A stretch of DNA of 5,593 bases. Origin: Bacteroidales bacterium Bact_16 (GTDB taxonomy: Bacteria > Bacteroidota > Bacteroidia > Bacteroidales > UBA932). The notes under the pieces were generated by a model. That model saw nothing but the letters and a program-made list of their open reading frames with translations. It searched no databases and was not told the DNA's origin. The DNA is taken from the NCBI GenBank assembly GCA_001602885.1, contig LUZH01000088.1, positions 1 to 5,593 on the forward strand. Reading direction: 5' to 3'. Shown one piece after another: positions 1 to 5,406 of the stretch. Made by a program: the position numbers and the translations under genes. Positions within the stretch are counted from its first letter, which is position 1; each line of letters begins with the position of its first letter.

Positions 1-489
1 CTCGGCCACAGCGTCAAGGTCGACGACCGCGACACGGTCCGCCCGGGCTTCAAGTTCGCCGAGTGGGAGCTCAAGGGCGTGCCCGTGCGCCTGGCGATGG
101 GCGCCCGCGACCTCGCCGCAGGCACCGTGGAGGTGGCCCGCCGCGACACGCTCACCAAGGAAACGATGGCCCTGGAGGGCATCGAGCAGCATATTTCCAA
201 GCTCCTGGACGAAATCCAGCAAAACATCTACGACAAGGCCCTCGCCTTCCGCGACAGCAACGTCGAGAAGTGCGACGACTGGGAGGAATTCAAGACCAGG
301 ATCCAGACCGGCAAGTTCCTGCTCTGCCACTGGGACGGCACCGTCGAGACCGAGCAGGCCATCAAGGACGCCACCAAGGCCACGATCCGCTGCATCCCCA
401 TCGACAGCTATGTCTGCGAGGAGGAGGGCAAGGACATCTTCTCCGGCAAGCCTTCCCACCGCCGTGTCGTATTCGCTATCTCGTATTAA
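1..489 (+). CDS. proS: Prolyl-tRNA synthetase, type 3 (archaeal/eukaryotic-like), C-terminal part
   Basis: This is the 3' end (162 residues) of a class II aminoacyl-tRNA synthetase that charges tRNA-Pro with proline in the cytoplasm; the 5' part lies outside the window and frame 1 is open from base 1. Residues 1-55 of the fragment form the end of the anticodon-binding domain, with the family signature [17 protein letters not shown] followed by GARDL and RRDT. Residues from about 60 onward form the extra C-terminal domain found only in the archaeal/eukaryotic-type enzyme, ending [22 protein letters not shown]. The final residue is Tyr; in Thermus ProRS the C-terminal Tyr is known to reach the active site. 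The four-Cys zinc site of the Thermus enzyme looks degenerate here: only C109, C131 and C139 are Cys, and the usual second-ligand region reads HWDGTVETE. The stop is TAA at 487-489. The DUF3078 gene follows after 28 nt on the same strand, so co-transcription is possible. Confidence 0.95.
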   Translation, partial: LGHSVKVDDRDTVRPGFKFAEWELKGVPVRLAMGARDLAAGTVEVARRDTLTKETMALEGIEQHISKLLDEIQQNIYDKALAFRDSNVEKCDDWEEFKTRIQTGKFLLCHWDGTVETEQAIKDATKATIRCIPIDSYVCEEEGKDIFSGKPSHRRVVFAISY

Positions 490-517
490 TCCGGATTTAA
501 CCCAAATTCTACGCGAT

Positions 518-1537
518 ATGAGAAAAGCTTTAACACTCACCGCAGCCCTCGTGGCCGCCTGTTTCGGCGCCCTGGCCCAGGACGATGTCCAGAAGGCCGC
601 CGCCGAAGCCGCCGCCGCTTTCTCCGAAGCCCCCAAGGCGGAGGAGCCCGTAGCGGAACCCAACTATTGGACGACTTTCGCCGTCTTTGACCTCGGTTTC
701 AACCAGACTTCCCTGTGGAGCTGGGCGTCCGGTGGCTACAACAGCGCCACCCTGCGCGCCGGCATCGACGCCAACGCCAACTACGCACGCGACCTCGCGA
801 CCTGGGACAACCGCCTGCAGCTGATGTACGGCTTCCTGTGGTCCGCCGACAAAGAGAACCTCATCCAGAAGAGCGCCGACCTGATGCAGTTCGAGAGCCG
901 CTTCGGCTACAAGACCTCGGAGGAGAGCAAATGGAAATACACCGCCGACCTCACCTTCAAGTCCCAGTTCACCGACAGCTACGACTCCTACACGCAGGAC
1001 GACAAGGGCGCCTGGAGCGGCAAGCTCAAATCCGGCTTCTTCGCTCCCGGCTACCTTACCTTCGGTATCGGTATGGCCTGGGACCCCGCGCCCTGGTTCG
1101 ACCTCAACATTTCCCCGGTCACGGGCGGCTACACCTTCTGCAACATCCCCGAACTGCGCAAGGGCTACGGCATGAAGCTGCGCGACGCCGCGCTCGACCC
1201 GACCGTCGGCGCCAGCTACTACCCCGCCCTCTTCCAGCTCGGTGCCCAGGTCAAGATGAACCTCAAGGCCTCGATCAACGACATCTTCACCTACGAGACG
1301 CAGCTCATCCTCTTCACGGACTACCTCAACCATCCGTTCGTGTGGAACCGCGTCAACTGGGACAACAAATTCGGCCTGCAGGTCGGCAAGTACATCAAGC
1401 TCGCCCTCGACACCTGGCTGATCTACGACCCGATCGTGCTGATCGCCGACAAGTCGGGCAACGACGTCCGTCAGCGCGTGCAGTTCAAGGAGTTCTTCTC
1501 CATCAACTTCACCTACACCCTCGGCAAGAAGAAGTAG
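518..1537 (+). CDS. DUF3078 family protein, probable outer-membrane beta-barrel
   Basis: A 339-residue exported protein of unknown function that resembles the DUF3078 family of Bacteroidota. The ATG at 518 is preferred over an earlier in-frame start at 410, which lies inside proS, because 518 gives a textbook signal peptide: MRK, a hydrophobic run to about residue 18, and a likely cut after ALA-20. Residues 21-48 are an Ala/Glu/Pro-rich linker. From residue 50 the chain alternates polar and aromatic residues as beta-barrels do: WTTFAVFDLGFNQ, then SLWSWASGGYNS (the part most like DUF3078), then strand-like segments such as WDNRLQLMYGF, KWKYTADLTFKSQF and LTFGIGMAW. The C-terminus ends FFSINFTYTLGKKK, a strand-like end with a short basic tail. 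I infer an outer-membrane location; the role is unknown. No TAnnTTTG element or strong ribosome site is visible in the 28-nt gap after proS, and tilS follows after 4 nt, so it is probably read as part of that transcript. Confidence 0.85.
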   Translation: MRKALTLTAALVAACFGALAQDDVQKAAAEAAAAFSEAPKAEEPVAEPNYWTTFAVFDLGFNQTSLWSWASGGYNSATLRAGIDANANYARDLATWDNRLQLMYGFLWSADKENLIQKSADLMQFESRFGYKTSEESKWKYTADLTFKSQFTDSYDSYTQDDKGAWSGKLKSGFFAPGYLTFGIGMAWDPAPWFDLNISPVTGGYTFCNIPELRKGYGMKLRDAALDPTVGASYYPALFQLGAQVKMNLKASINDIFTYETQLILFTDYLNHPFVWNRVNWDNKFGLQVGKYIKLALDTWLIYDPIVLIADKSGNDVRQRVQFKEFFSINFTYTLGKKK

Positions 1538-1541
1538 AGAC

Positions 1542-2444
1542 ATGACACGGATCCTGCTCGCCGTCAGCGGGGGCATCGATTCGATGTACCTGGCCAACCG
1601 GGCCCCGGAACTTTTCCCCGGAGCCCGGTTTGCCGTCGCACACTGCAATTTCGCGCTCCGGGGCGCGGAGTCCGACGCCGACGAGGCGTTCGTCCGCGCC
1701 TGGTGCGCGGAACACGACCTGGAGTGCTTCGTGAAGCGGTTCGACACGCGCGGATATGCCGCGCAACACGGCGTCAGCATCGAGATGGCGGCGCGCGACC
1801 TGCGCTACGCCTGGTTCGCAGAGCTGCGGCAAACGGGTGGCTTCGACGCCGTGGCCGTGGCCCACAACGCCGACGACAACGCCGAGACGCTGCTGCTCAA
1901 CCTGCTGCGCGGCACGGGCACCCGCGGCCTGCGCGGCATGGGCGACCGCGACGGCATCGTCCGGCCCCTGCTGGACATCCCGCGCGAGGACATCCGCGCC
2001 TGGATGACGGCGCGCGGACTCGCCTGGCGCGATGACAGCACCAACGCCGACAGCACGCCCAAGCGCAACCGCATCCGCAACGAGGTCTTCCCCGTCTTCG
2101 CCCGCATCAACCCTTCTTTCGTCCGCACGCTGGGCGACGACATGCGGCGGTTCGCCCGCGTGGACGACATCGCGGACAGCTATTTCCGCGCCGTGCGCGA
2201 GGGGCTGACCACGCCTTCCGGCGACATCCGCCTCCCGGCCGTGCTTGCGCTCGAGCACTGGGAATACGTCCTCTGGCGGCTGCTGGAGAAGGCCGGCCTC
2301 AGCGGGCCGACTTTCGAGAAGCTCGTCGCCCTGCTGCGCCGCTACAAAGACGCGCCGCGCGGCACCGTCACCATCGGCGGCAAGACCTTCGAGGGCACGG
2401 GAACGGTCCTCCGGATCGAAAAAGAGCTGCTGATTATTCCGTGA
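1542..2444 (+). CDS. tilS: tRNA(Ile)-lysidine synthetase, short form without C-terminal domain
   Basis: TilS uses ATP and lysine to convert C34 of the CAU-anticodon tRNA-Ile to lysidine, changing both codon reading (AUA) and charging; it is normally essential. The N-terminal PP-loop ATPase motif SGGIDS is at residues 9-14, followed by AHCNFALRG (33-41), the family motif HNADDNAET (108-116) with LLRGTG, DDSTNAD (164-170) and RNRIRNEVFP (175-184). Residues about 190-300 are the helical central part. At 300 residues it is clearly shorter than E. coli TilS (about 430) and ends just where the C-terminal TilS_C domain would be expected to begin; Aquifex has a similarly short, active enzyme. There is no room for a frameshifted remainder, because the next gene on the opposite strand overlaps the last 11 bp. 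The ATG lies 4 nt after the DUF3078 stop, which suggests one transcript. Confidence 0.95.
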   Translation: MTRILLAVSGGIDSMYLANRAPELFPGARFAVAHCNFALRGAESDADEAFVRAWCAEHDLECFVKRFDTRGYAAQHGVSIEMAARDLRYAWFAELRQTGGFDAVAVAHNADDNAETLLLNLLRGTGTRGLRGMGDRDGIVRPLLDIPREDIRAWMTARGLAWRDDSTNADSTPKRNRIRNEVFPVFARINPSFVRTLGDDMRRFARVDDIADSYFRAVREGLTTPSGDIRLPAVLALEHWEYVLWRLLEKAGLSGPTFEKLVALLRRYKDAPRGTVTIGGKTFEGTGTVLRIEKELLIIP

Positions 2445-2757
2445 TATAGACGTCGTCGCCGGGCTCCGCGAAATAGAACTGCTCCCGCGCATAGCGCTCG
2501 AGGGAGTCGCGGTCGCCCGTCATCACCCGGATCCGGCGGTCGAGCTCTTCGTTCTCCCGCTGGTACTGCTCGATCTGGCGCTCCTGGCGGCGCAGCGACA
2601 GGCCGGCCTGCACCCAGTTGATGAGATTGTCCTTCTTCAGGAACATGAAGAGCAGGAACACCACCGTGGCAATGATGGCATAACGCAGGAACGAGCGCTG
2701 CTCCTTCCTGTTGCCGTCCTTGTCGCGGTCCCAGAGATCTTTGGTGTACTTGGCCAT
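2434..2757 (-). CDS. FtsB/DivIC-type septum formation initiator protein
   Basis: A 107-residue single-pass membrane protein of the FtsB/DivIC family, which acts in the divisome bridging complex (with FtsL- and FtsQ-type partners) at the division septum. A charged cytoplasmic N-terminus of about 23 residues (MAKYTKDLWDRDKDGN...) is followed by one membrane segment at about 24-40 (AIIATVVFLLFMFL), then a coiled coil at about 52-80 rich in Gln, Glu and Arg, and the family tail LERYAREQFYFAEPGDDVY at about 86-104. An in-frame TAA 9 nt upstream of the ATG rules out a longer start. The gene stands alone on the minus strand: its 3' end overlaps tilS by 11 bp tail to tail, and its 5' end faces the nucleotidyltransferase gene across 57 bp. 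A TAnnTTTG promoter word ends 11 nt before the ATG. Whether it is the FtsB or DivIC ortholog cannot be decided from sequence alone. Confidence 0.88.
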   Translation of the reverse strand: MAKYTKDLWDRDKDGNRKEQRSFLRYAIIATVVFLLFMFLKKDNLINWVQAGLSLRRQERQIEQYQRENEELDRRIRVMTGDRDSLERYAREQFYFAEPGDDVYITE

Positions 2758-2768
2758 AATTATTTATG

Positions 2769-2776
2769 CAAAAATA
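2769..2776 (-). promoter_or_regulatory. Putative -7 element (TATTTTTG) for the FtsB/DivIC-type gene
   Basis: On the minus strand this reads TATTTTTG and matches TAnnTTTG, the -7 consensus used by the Bacteroidota primary sigma factor. Its last base is 11 nt before the ATG at 2757, so the expected mRNA leader is only a few bases long. A partial -33 match (TTTA in place of TTTG) lies at 2797-2800 with a 20-bp spacer, which is within the usual range. Confidence 0.6.
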
Positions 2777-2778
2777 GT

Positions 2779-2786
2779 TATTTTTG
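2779..2786 (+). promoter_or_regulatory. Putative -7 element (TATTTTTG) for the nucleotidyltransferase operon
   Basis: TATTTTTG on the plus strand is a full match to TAnnTTTG. It ends 28 nt before the ATG at 2815, leaving a leader of roughly 20-25 nt. No TTTG -33 element is visible at the usual 17-23 bp spacing, where the sequence runs into the start of the divergent gene. The leader is purine-rich (AGAA, GAAAG) but has no strong Shine-Dalgarno site. Confidence 0.6.
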
Positions 2787-2814
2787 TGGAAGAATCTAAA
2801 ACCAGAAAGCAGTA

Positions 2815-3747
2815 ATGAAACCTACTCTTCTCGTCCTGGCCGCCGGCATGGGCAGCCGCTACGGCGGCCTCAAGCAGATGGACGGCCTGGGTCCCAACGG
2901 CGAGACCATCATCGACTATTCCATCTACGACGCCGTGCAGGCCGGTTTCGGCCGGGTCGTCTACATCGTCCGTGAATATTTCCTCGAGCAGTTCAAGGAA
3001 GCTGTCGCCCAGAAATACAGCCACGTCAAGTGCACCGACGGCTCCCCGCTCGAATTCGTCTTCGTGACGCAGGAGCTCGACAAGATCCCGGCCCGCTTCA
3101 CGCTCAACCCCGAGCGCCAGAAGCCCTGGGGCACCGCCCACGCCATGCTGATGGCCGCCGAGGTGATCCACGAGCCGTTCGTCGTGATCAACGGCGACGA
3201 TTACTACGGCCGCGAATCCTTCCGCATCGCCGCCGACTGGTGCCGCGCGCACCAGCAGACCGAGGGCGTCTACGCCATCATCGGCTTCGAGCTGGACCAC
3301 ACGCTGAGCGAGTCGGGCGGCGTGTCCCGCGGCATCTGCCACTACGACGCGCAGCAGCACCTGACCGACGTGGTCGAGCACCTCGACATCCGCCAGGGCG
3401 CCGACGGCGTCGTGCGCGGCGAGAATTCCGCCACGGGCGAGCAGGTCGTGCTCCGCGGCAAGGACCTCTGCTCGATGAACATGTGGGGCTTCACCCCCGA
3501 CTATTTCGTCAAGAGCGCCGCCATCTTCGAGACCTTCCTGGAGCAGTACAGCCAGGAGCTCAAGAAGGAGTTCTATATCCCCTACGCCATCGACTGCATG
3601 ATCAAGGACGGCAGCGCCCAGTGCGACGTCCTCTCCACGCCTTCCCGCTGGTTCGGCGTGACCTACAAGGAGGACCGTCCGGCCGTGGTCGAGAAATTCG
3701 CGCAGCTCGCCCGCGAGGGCGTCTACCCTTCACCCCTTTACCGATAG
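2815..3747 (+). CDS. Sugar-phosphate-type nucleotidyltransferase
   Basis: A 310-residue member of the NTP-transferase superfamily (GT-A-like Rossmann fold), which transfers a nucleotidyl group to a sugar phosphate or similar acceptor to give an activated sugar. The N-terminal nucleotide-binding signature LAAGMGSRYGGLKQ is at residues 8-21, with Lys20 as the likely pyrophosphorylase lysine. Further landmarks are KPWGTAHA (103-110), INGDDYYG (125-132; D128/D129 likely bind metal), GGVSRG (168-173), MNMWGF (221-226) and SRWFGVTYKED (277-287). Substrate base and sugar cannot be read from the sequence. No sugar kinase, epimerase or glycosyltransferase is adjacent to narrow it down. The start is fixed by an in-frame TAA 15 nt upstream. 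It heads a likely two-gene operon: the CPBP protease gene begins 4 nt after its TAG. The product is presumably cytoplasmic and serves envelope polysaccharide or related sugar metabolism (inference). Confidence 0.85.
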   Translation: MKPTLLVLAAGMGSRYGGLKQMDGLGPNGETIIDYSIYDAVQAGFGRVVYIVREYFLEQFKEAVAQKYSHVKCTDGSPLEFVFVTQELDKIPARFTLNPERQKPWGTAHAMLMAAEVIHEPFVVINGDDYYGRESFRIAADWCRAHQQTEGVYAIIGFELDHTLSESGGVSRGICHYDAQQHLTDVVEHLDIRQGADGVVRGENSATGEQVVLRGKDLCSMNMWGFTPDYFVKSAAIFETFLEQYSQELKKEFYIPYAIDCMIKDGSAQCDVLSTPSRWFGVTYKEDRPAVVEKFAQLAREGVYPSPLYR

Positions 3748-3751
3748 GCAC

Positions 3752-4651
3752 ATGGCAAAAGGCATCAAACCCAGGAACTACAGCTTCCTGAACAAGTTCA
3801 CCTACTACAAGCCGGACGTCGGCGGGATGTTCACCCTGCTCGGCATGCTGCTGCTCAGCGTCCTGGCCTGCACGCTGCTGATCCCCGTCTTTGTCCTCAT
3901 GTTCGGCATGGAGGACGGTCTTCTGTACGGCGAGTTCGTCACCTACCCGCTGATGTTCGTCATCCCGATGATCTATTCGAGCGTCCGGAGCCGCAACAAC
4001 AGTTTCACATTCGAAGGCCTGAAGCTGGACAGCAACCATTTCAGCCCGCTGGGCGGCGCGCTCTGCGTCCTGATGGTGATGGTCGCGACCATCGCCGCCG
4101 CCTTCTGCGGCGACGCGATCGGGACGCTCCTGCCCCAGATGCCCGAAGAGGTTGCGGACAGGATGAAGATGCTCCTGACCGGCGACAAGGTCTGGATCAG
4201 CTTCCTGATGGCCTGCGTCTTCGCGCCGTTCTTCGAAGAGTGGCTCTGCCGCGGCATGGTGCTGCGCGGTCTGCTCGCCAACAGGATCAGGCCCGTCTGG
4301 GCCATCATCATCTCGGCGGTGTTCTTCGCCGCCATCCACCTCAACATCTGGCAGGCCGTACCGGCCTTCCTGCTCGGGTGCCTGTTCGGCTATGTCTACT
4401 ACAGGACCGGATCGCTGAAGCTCACGATGCTGATGCACTTCACCAACAACGCCATGGCGCTGGTGCTGGGCAATGTCGAAGGATTTGAGGAATACGAATC
4501 CTGGGTGGATGTCTTCCCCGGAGGATACTACTGGATCATCTTTGCCGCCAGCGTCCTGCTGCTGGTGCTGACGGTCCGCGCCTTCGCCCGCATCCGCCCG
4601 GAGCGGCCGGAAGGCAACATGGATCCGGTCAAGCCGTTGTTTGAAGAATAG
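3752..4651 (+). CDS. CPBP family intramembrane glutamic endopeptidase (CAAX/Abi protease)
   Basis: A 299-residue multi-pass membrane protein with all three hallmarks of the CPBP/Abi (Rce1-like) family: EEWLCR at 162-167 (EExxxR), FAAIH at 192-196 (FxxxH) and HFTNN at 229-233 (HxxxN). These residues form the intramembrane active site in Rce1-type proteases. About eight hydrophobic segments are visible, near 26-50, 61-77, 102-124, 147-160, 182-196, 202-217, 224-240 and 259-277, with a basic N-terminus (MAKGIKPRNY). Substrate unknown. Some relatives process peptides or bacteriocin-related targets, but no such genes are nearby. It starts 4 nt after the nucleotidyltransferase stop and so is probably co-transcribed with it; a functional link is not established. 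Its last 23 bp overlap the 3' end of folP on the opposite strand. Confidence 0.93.
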   Translation: MAKGIKPRNYSFLNKFTYYKPDVGGMFTLLGMLLLSVLACTLLIPVFVLMFGMEDGLLYGEFVTYPLMFVIPMIYSSVRSRNNSFTFEGLKLDSNHFSPLGGALCVLMVMVATIAAAFCGDAIGTLLPQMPEEVADRMKMLLTGDKVWISFLMACVFAPFFEEWLCRGMVLRGLLANRIRPVWAIIISAVFFAAIHLNIWQAVPAFLLGCLFGYVYYRTGSLKLTMLMHFTNNAMALVLGNVEGFEEYESWVDVFPGGYYWIIFAASVLLLVLTVRAFARIRPERPEGNMDPVKPLFEE

Positions 4652-5366
4652 TTTCGCGCGCAGCGGCGACGTCGTGCACCCGCAGGATGTCGCCGCCGTG
4701 CTGGATTGCCAGGCGGTGGGCACGTTCCGTGTCGCCGCCTGTAAATCTTTTATCGGCCGCCCCGATCAGGATCGGGCGGTCGAAGCCGCGCAGCCAGTCG
4801 AGCTTCTCCAGGATCTCCCAGTTCTGCTCCGCCGTCTTGGCGAAGCCCAGGCCCGGGTCGAGGACCCATTCGGCGATGCCGGCGTCCTCCGCCTTGCGGC
4901 CGAACTCCTCGAAGTATTCCACCAGCGCCGGGACGACGCCCGCCGGATAATCGCACAGGGCGTCCATCGAGCGCGGGTTGCCGCGCTTGTGCATCGCGAC
5001 GTAGGGCAGGCCCAGGCGGCCGACCGTCGCGAGCATCTGCGCGTCGTCCTCGCCGGCCGAGATGTCGTTGACCAGGAAGGGGCCGGCGCAGTCGTAGACG
5101 CGGCGCACGATCTCGGCGCGTGTCGTGTCGACCGACAGCAGCGCCGGGGCGTCCCAGGCGCGCACGACGGGCTCCAGGCGGCGCCATTCCTCCTCCAAGG
5201 CGACATCCGCTGCGCCGGGGCGCGTGGACACGGCGCCCAGGTCGATGATCTCCGCTCCCGCTGCGCACAGGGAGCGGATGCGCTCCTGCGCTTCTTCTGC
5301 ACGTACCCGGCTCGGAGCGAAGAAGGAATCCGGCGTCAGGTTGACGATGGCCATGATCTGAATCAT
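4629..5366 (-). CDS. folP: Dihydropteroate synthase, compact form
   Basis: FolP joins 4-aminobenzoate to dihydropterin pyrophosphate in folate synthesis, in the cytoplasm, on a TIM barrel. Motifs in order: MAIVNLTPDSFF (5-16; N9 is the usual metal-site Asn), IIDLGAVSTRPGA (40-52; R49), SVDTT (78-82; D80), VNDIS (99-103), MHKRGNPRSM (125-134), LDPGLGFAKT (169-178; D170), ADKRF (204-208; K206) and RVHDV (229-233; R229, H231). At 245 residues it is shorter than the usual 270-280. The strand normally before the first motif is missing, the usual Ser-Arg-Lys reads Ala-Asp-Lys, and only about 18 residues separate the ADKRF phenylalanine from ILRVHDV. All key ligands except that Arg are kept, so it is probably active. 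An in-frame TAA 12 nt before the ATG rules out a longer N-terminus; the internal ATG at residue 5 is the only near alternative. The 3' end overlaps the protease gene by 23 bp; the 5' end is divergent from tmk. Confidence 0.92.
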   Translation of the reverse strand: MIQIMAIVNLTPDSFFAPSRVRAEEAQERIRSLCAAGAEIIDLGAVSTRPGAADVALEEEWRRLEPVVRAWDAPALLSVDTTRAEIVRRVYDCAGPFLVNDISAGEDDAQMLATVGRLGLPYVAMHKRGNPRSMDALCDYPAGVVPALVEYFEEFGRKAEDAGIAEWVLDPGLGFAKTAEQNWEILEKLDWLRGFDRPILIGAADKRFTGGDTERAHRLAIQHGGDILRVHDVAAARETILQTTA

Positions 5367-5370
5367 AACA

Positions 5371-5378
5371 CAAAATTA
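5371..5378 (-). promoter_or_regulatory. Putative -7 element (TAATTTTG) for folP, 4 nt before the start codon
   Basis: The minus strand reads TAATTTTG, a full match to TAnnTTTG, then TGTT and the folP ATG. A transcript started at the normal distance would begin at or next to the A of the ATG, so the mRNA would be leaderless or nearly so. The TAA of the element is itself the in-frame stop that blocks a longer folP start. A -33 TTTG is not clear; TGTG at 5402-5405 is the nearest weak candidate. Confidence 0.55.
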
Positions 5379-5391
5379 GCTTTTTTTTCGC

Positions 5392-5399
5392 TATATTTG
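5392..5399 (+). promoter_or_regulatory. Putative -7 element (TATATTTG) for tmk, 7 nt before the start codon
   Basis: TATATTTG on the plus strand fully matches TAnnTTTG and ends 7 nt before the tmk ATG, so the expected leader is zero to a few bases. It is separated by 13 bp, including a run of eight T at 5381-5388, from the opposed folP element. No TTTG -33 element is seen; that position would overlap the folP start codon. Confidence 0.55.
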
Positions 5400-5406
5400 T
5401 CCACAT

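Larger units (their letters stand above)
2769..2786. repeat. Perfect inverted repeat made of two opposed -7 promoter words
   Basis: CAAAAATA, a 2-bp centre GT, then TATTTTTG. The two 8-bp arms are exact reverse complements, and each arm read outward on its own strand is TATTTTTG, a full match to the Bacteroidota -7 word TAnnTTTG. It lies inside the 57-bp AT-rich spacer between the two divergent genes. It may be simply two promoters back to back, or also a binding site for a dimeric regulator; the sequence cannot separate these. Confidence 0.8.

Noticed and set aside
490..517. A promoter in the proS/DUF3078 gap
   Set aside because: The gap is AT-richer than its flanks, but no TAnnTTTG word is present on the plus strand; the nearest look-alike (TAGAATTTG) is on the minus strand with one base too many and has no gene downstream.
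410..517. An upstream start for the DUF3078 gene at 410
   Set aside because: It would overlap proS by 80 bp and place a 36-residue basic segment before a clear signal peptide.
530..1780. A long open frame (416 codons) on the minus strand opposite the DUF3078 gene
   Set aside because: It is a composition shadow: the product is low-complexity, rich in Val, Gly and Glu, has no recognisable domain, and runs across two clearly real plus-strand genes.
3752..4651. The Abi-type protease as a phage-defence (abortive infection) gene
   Set aside because: The Abi name is historical; the motifs show a CPBP protease only, and the neighbours are housekeeping genes with no defence or toxin-antitoxin partner.
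3602..4723. A 373-codon minus-strand open frame opposite the protease gene
   Set aside because: The product is rich in His, Gln, Asp and Glu with no family motif, as expected from reading a GC-rich membrane-protein gene backwards.
5376..5390. The run of eight T at 5381-5388 as an intrinsic terminator
   Set aside because: There is no GC-rich hairpin before it on the plus strand, and it sits between two start codons, where a promoter region is expected.
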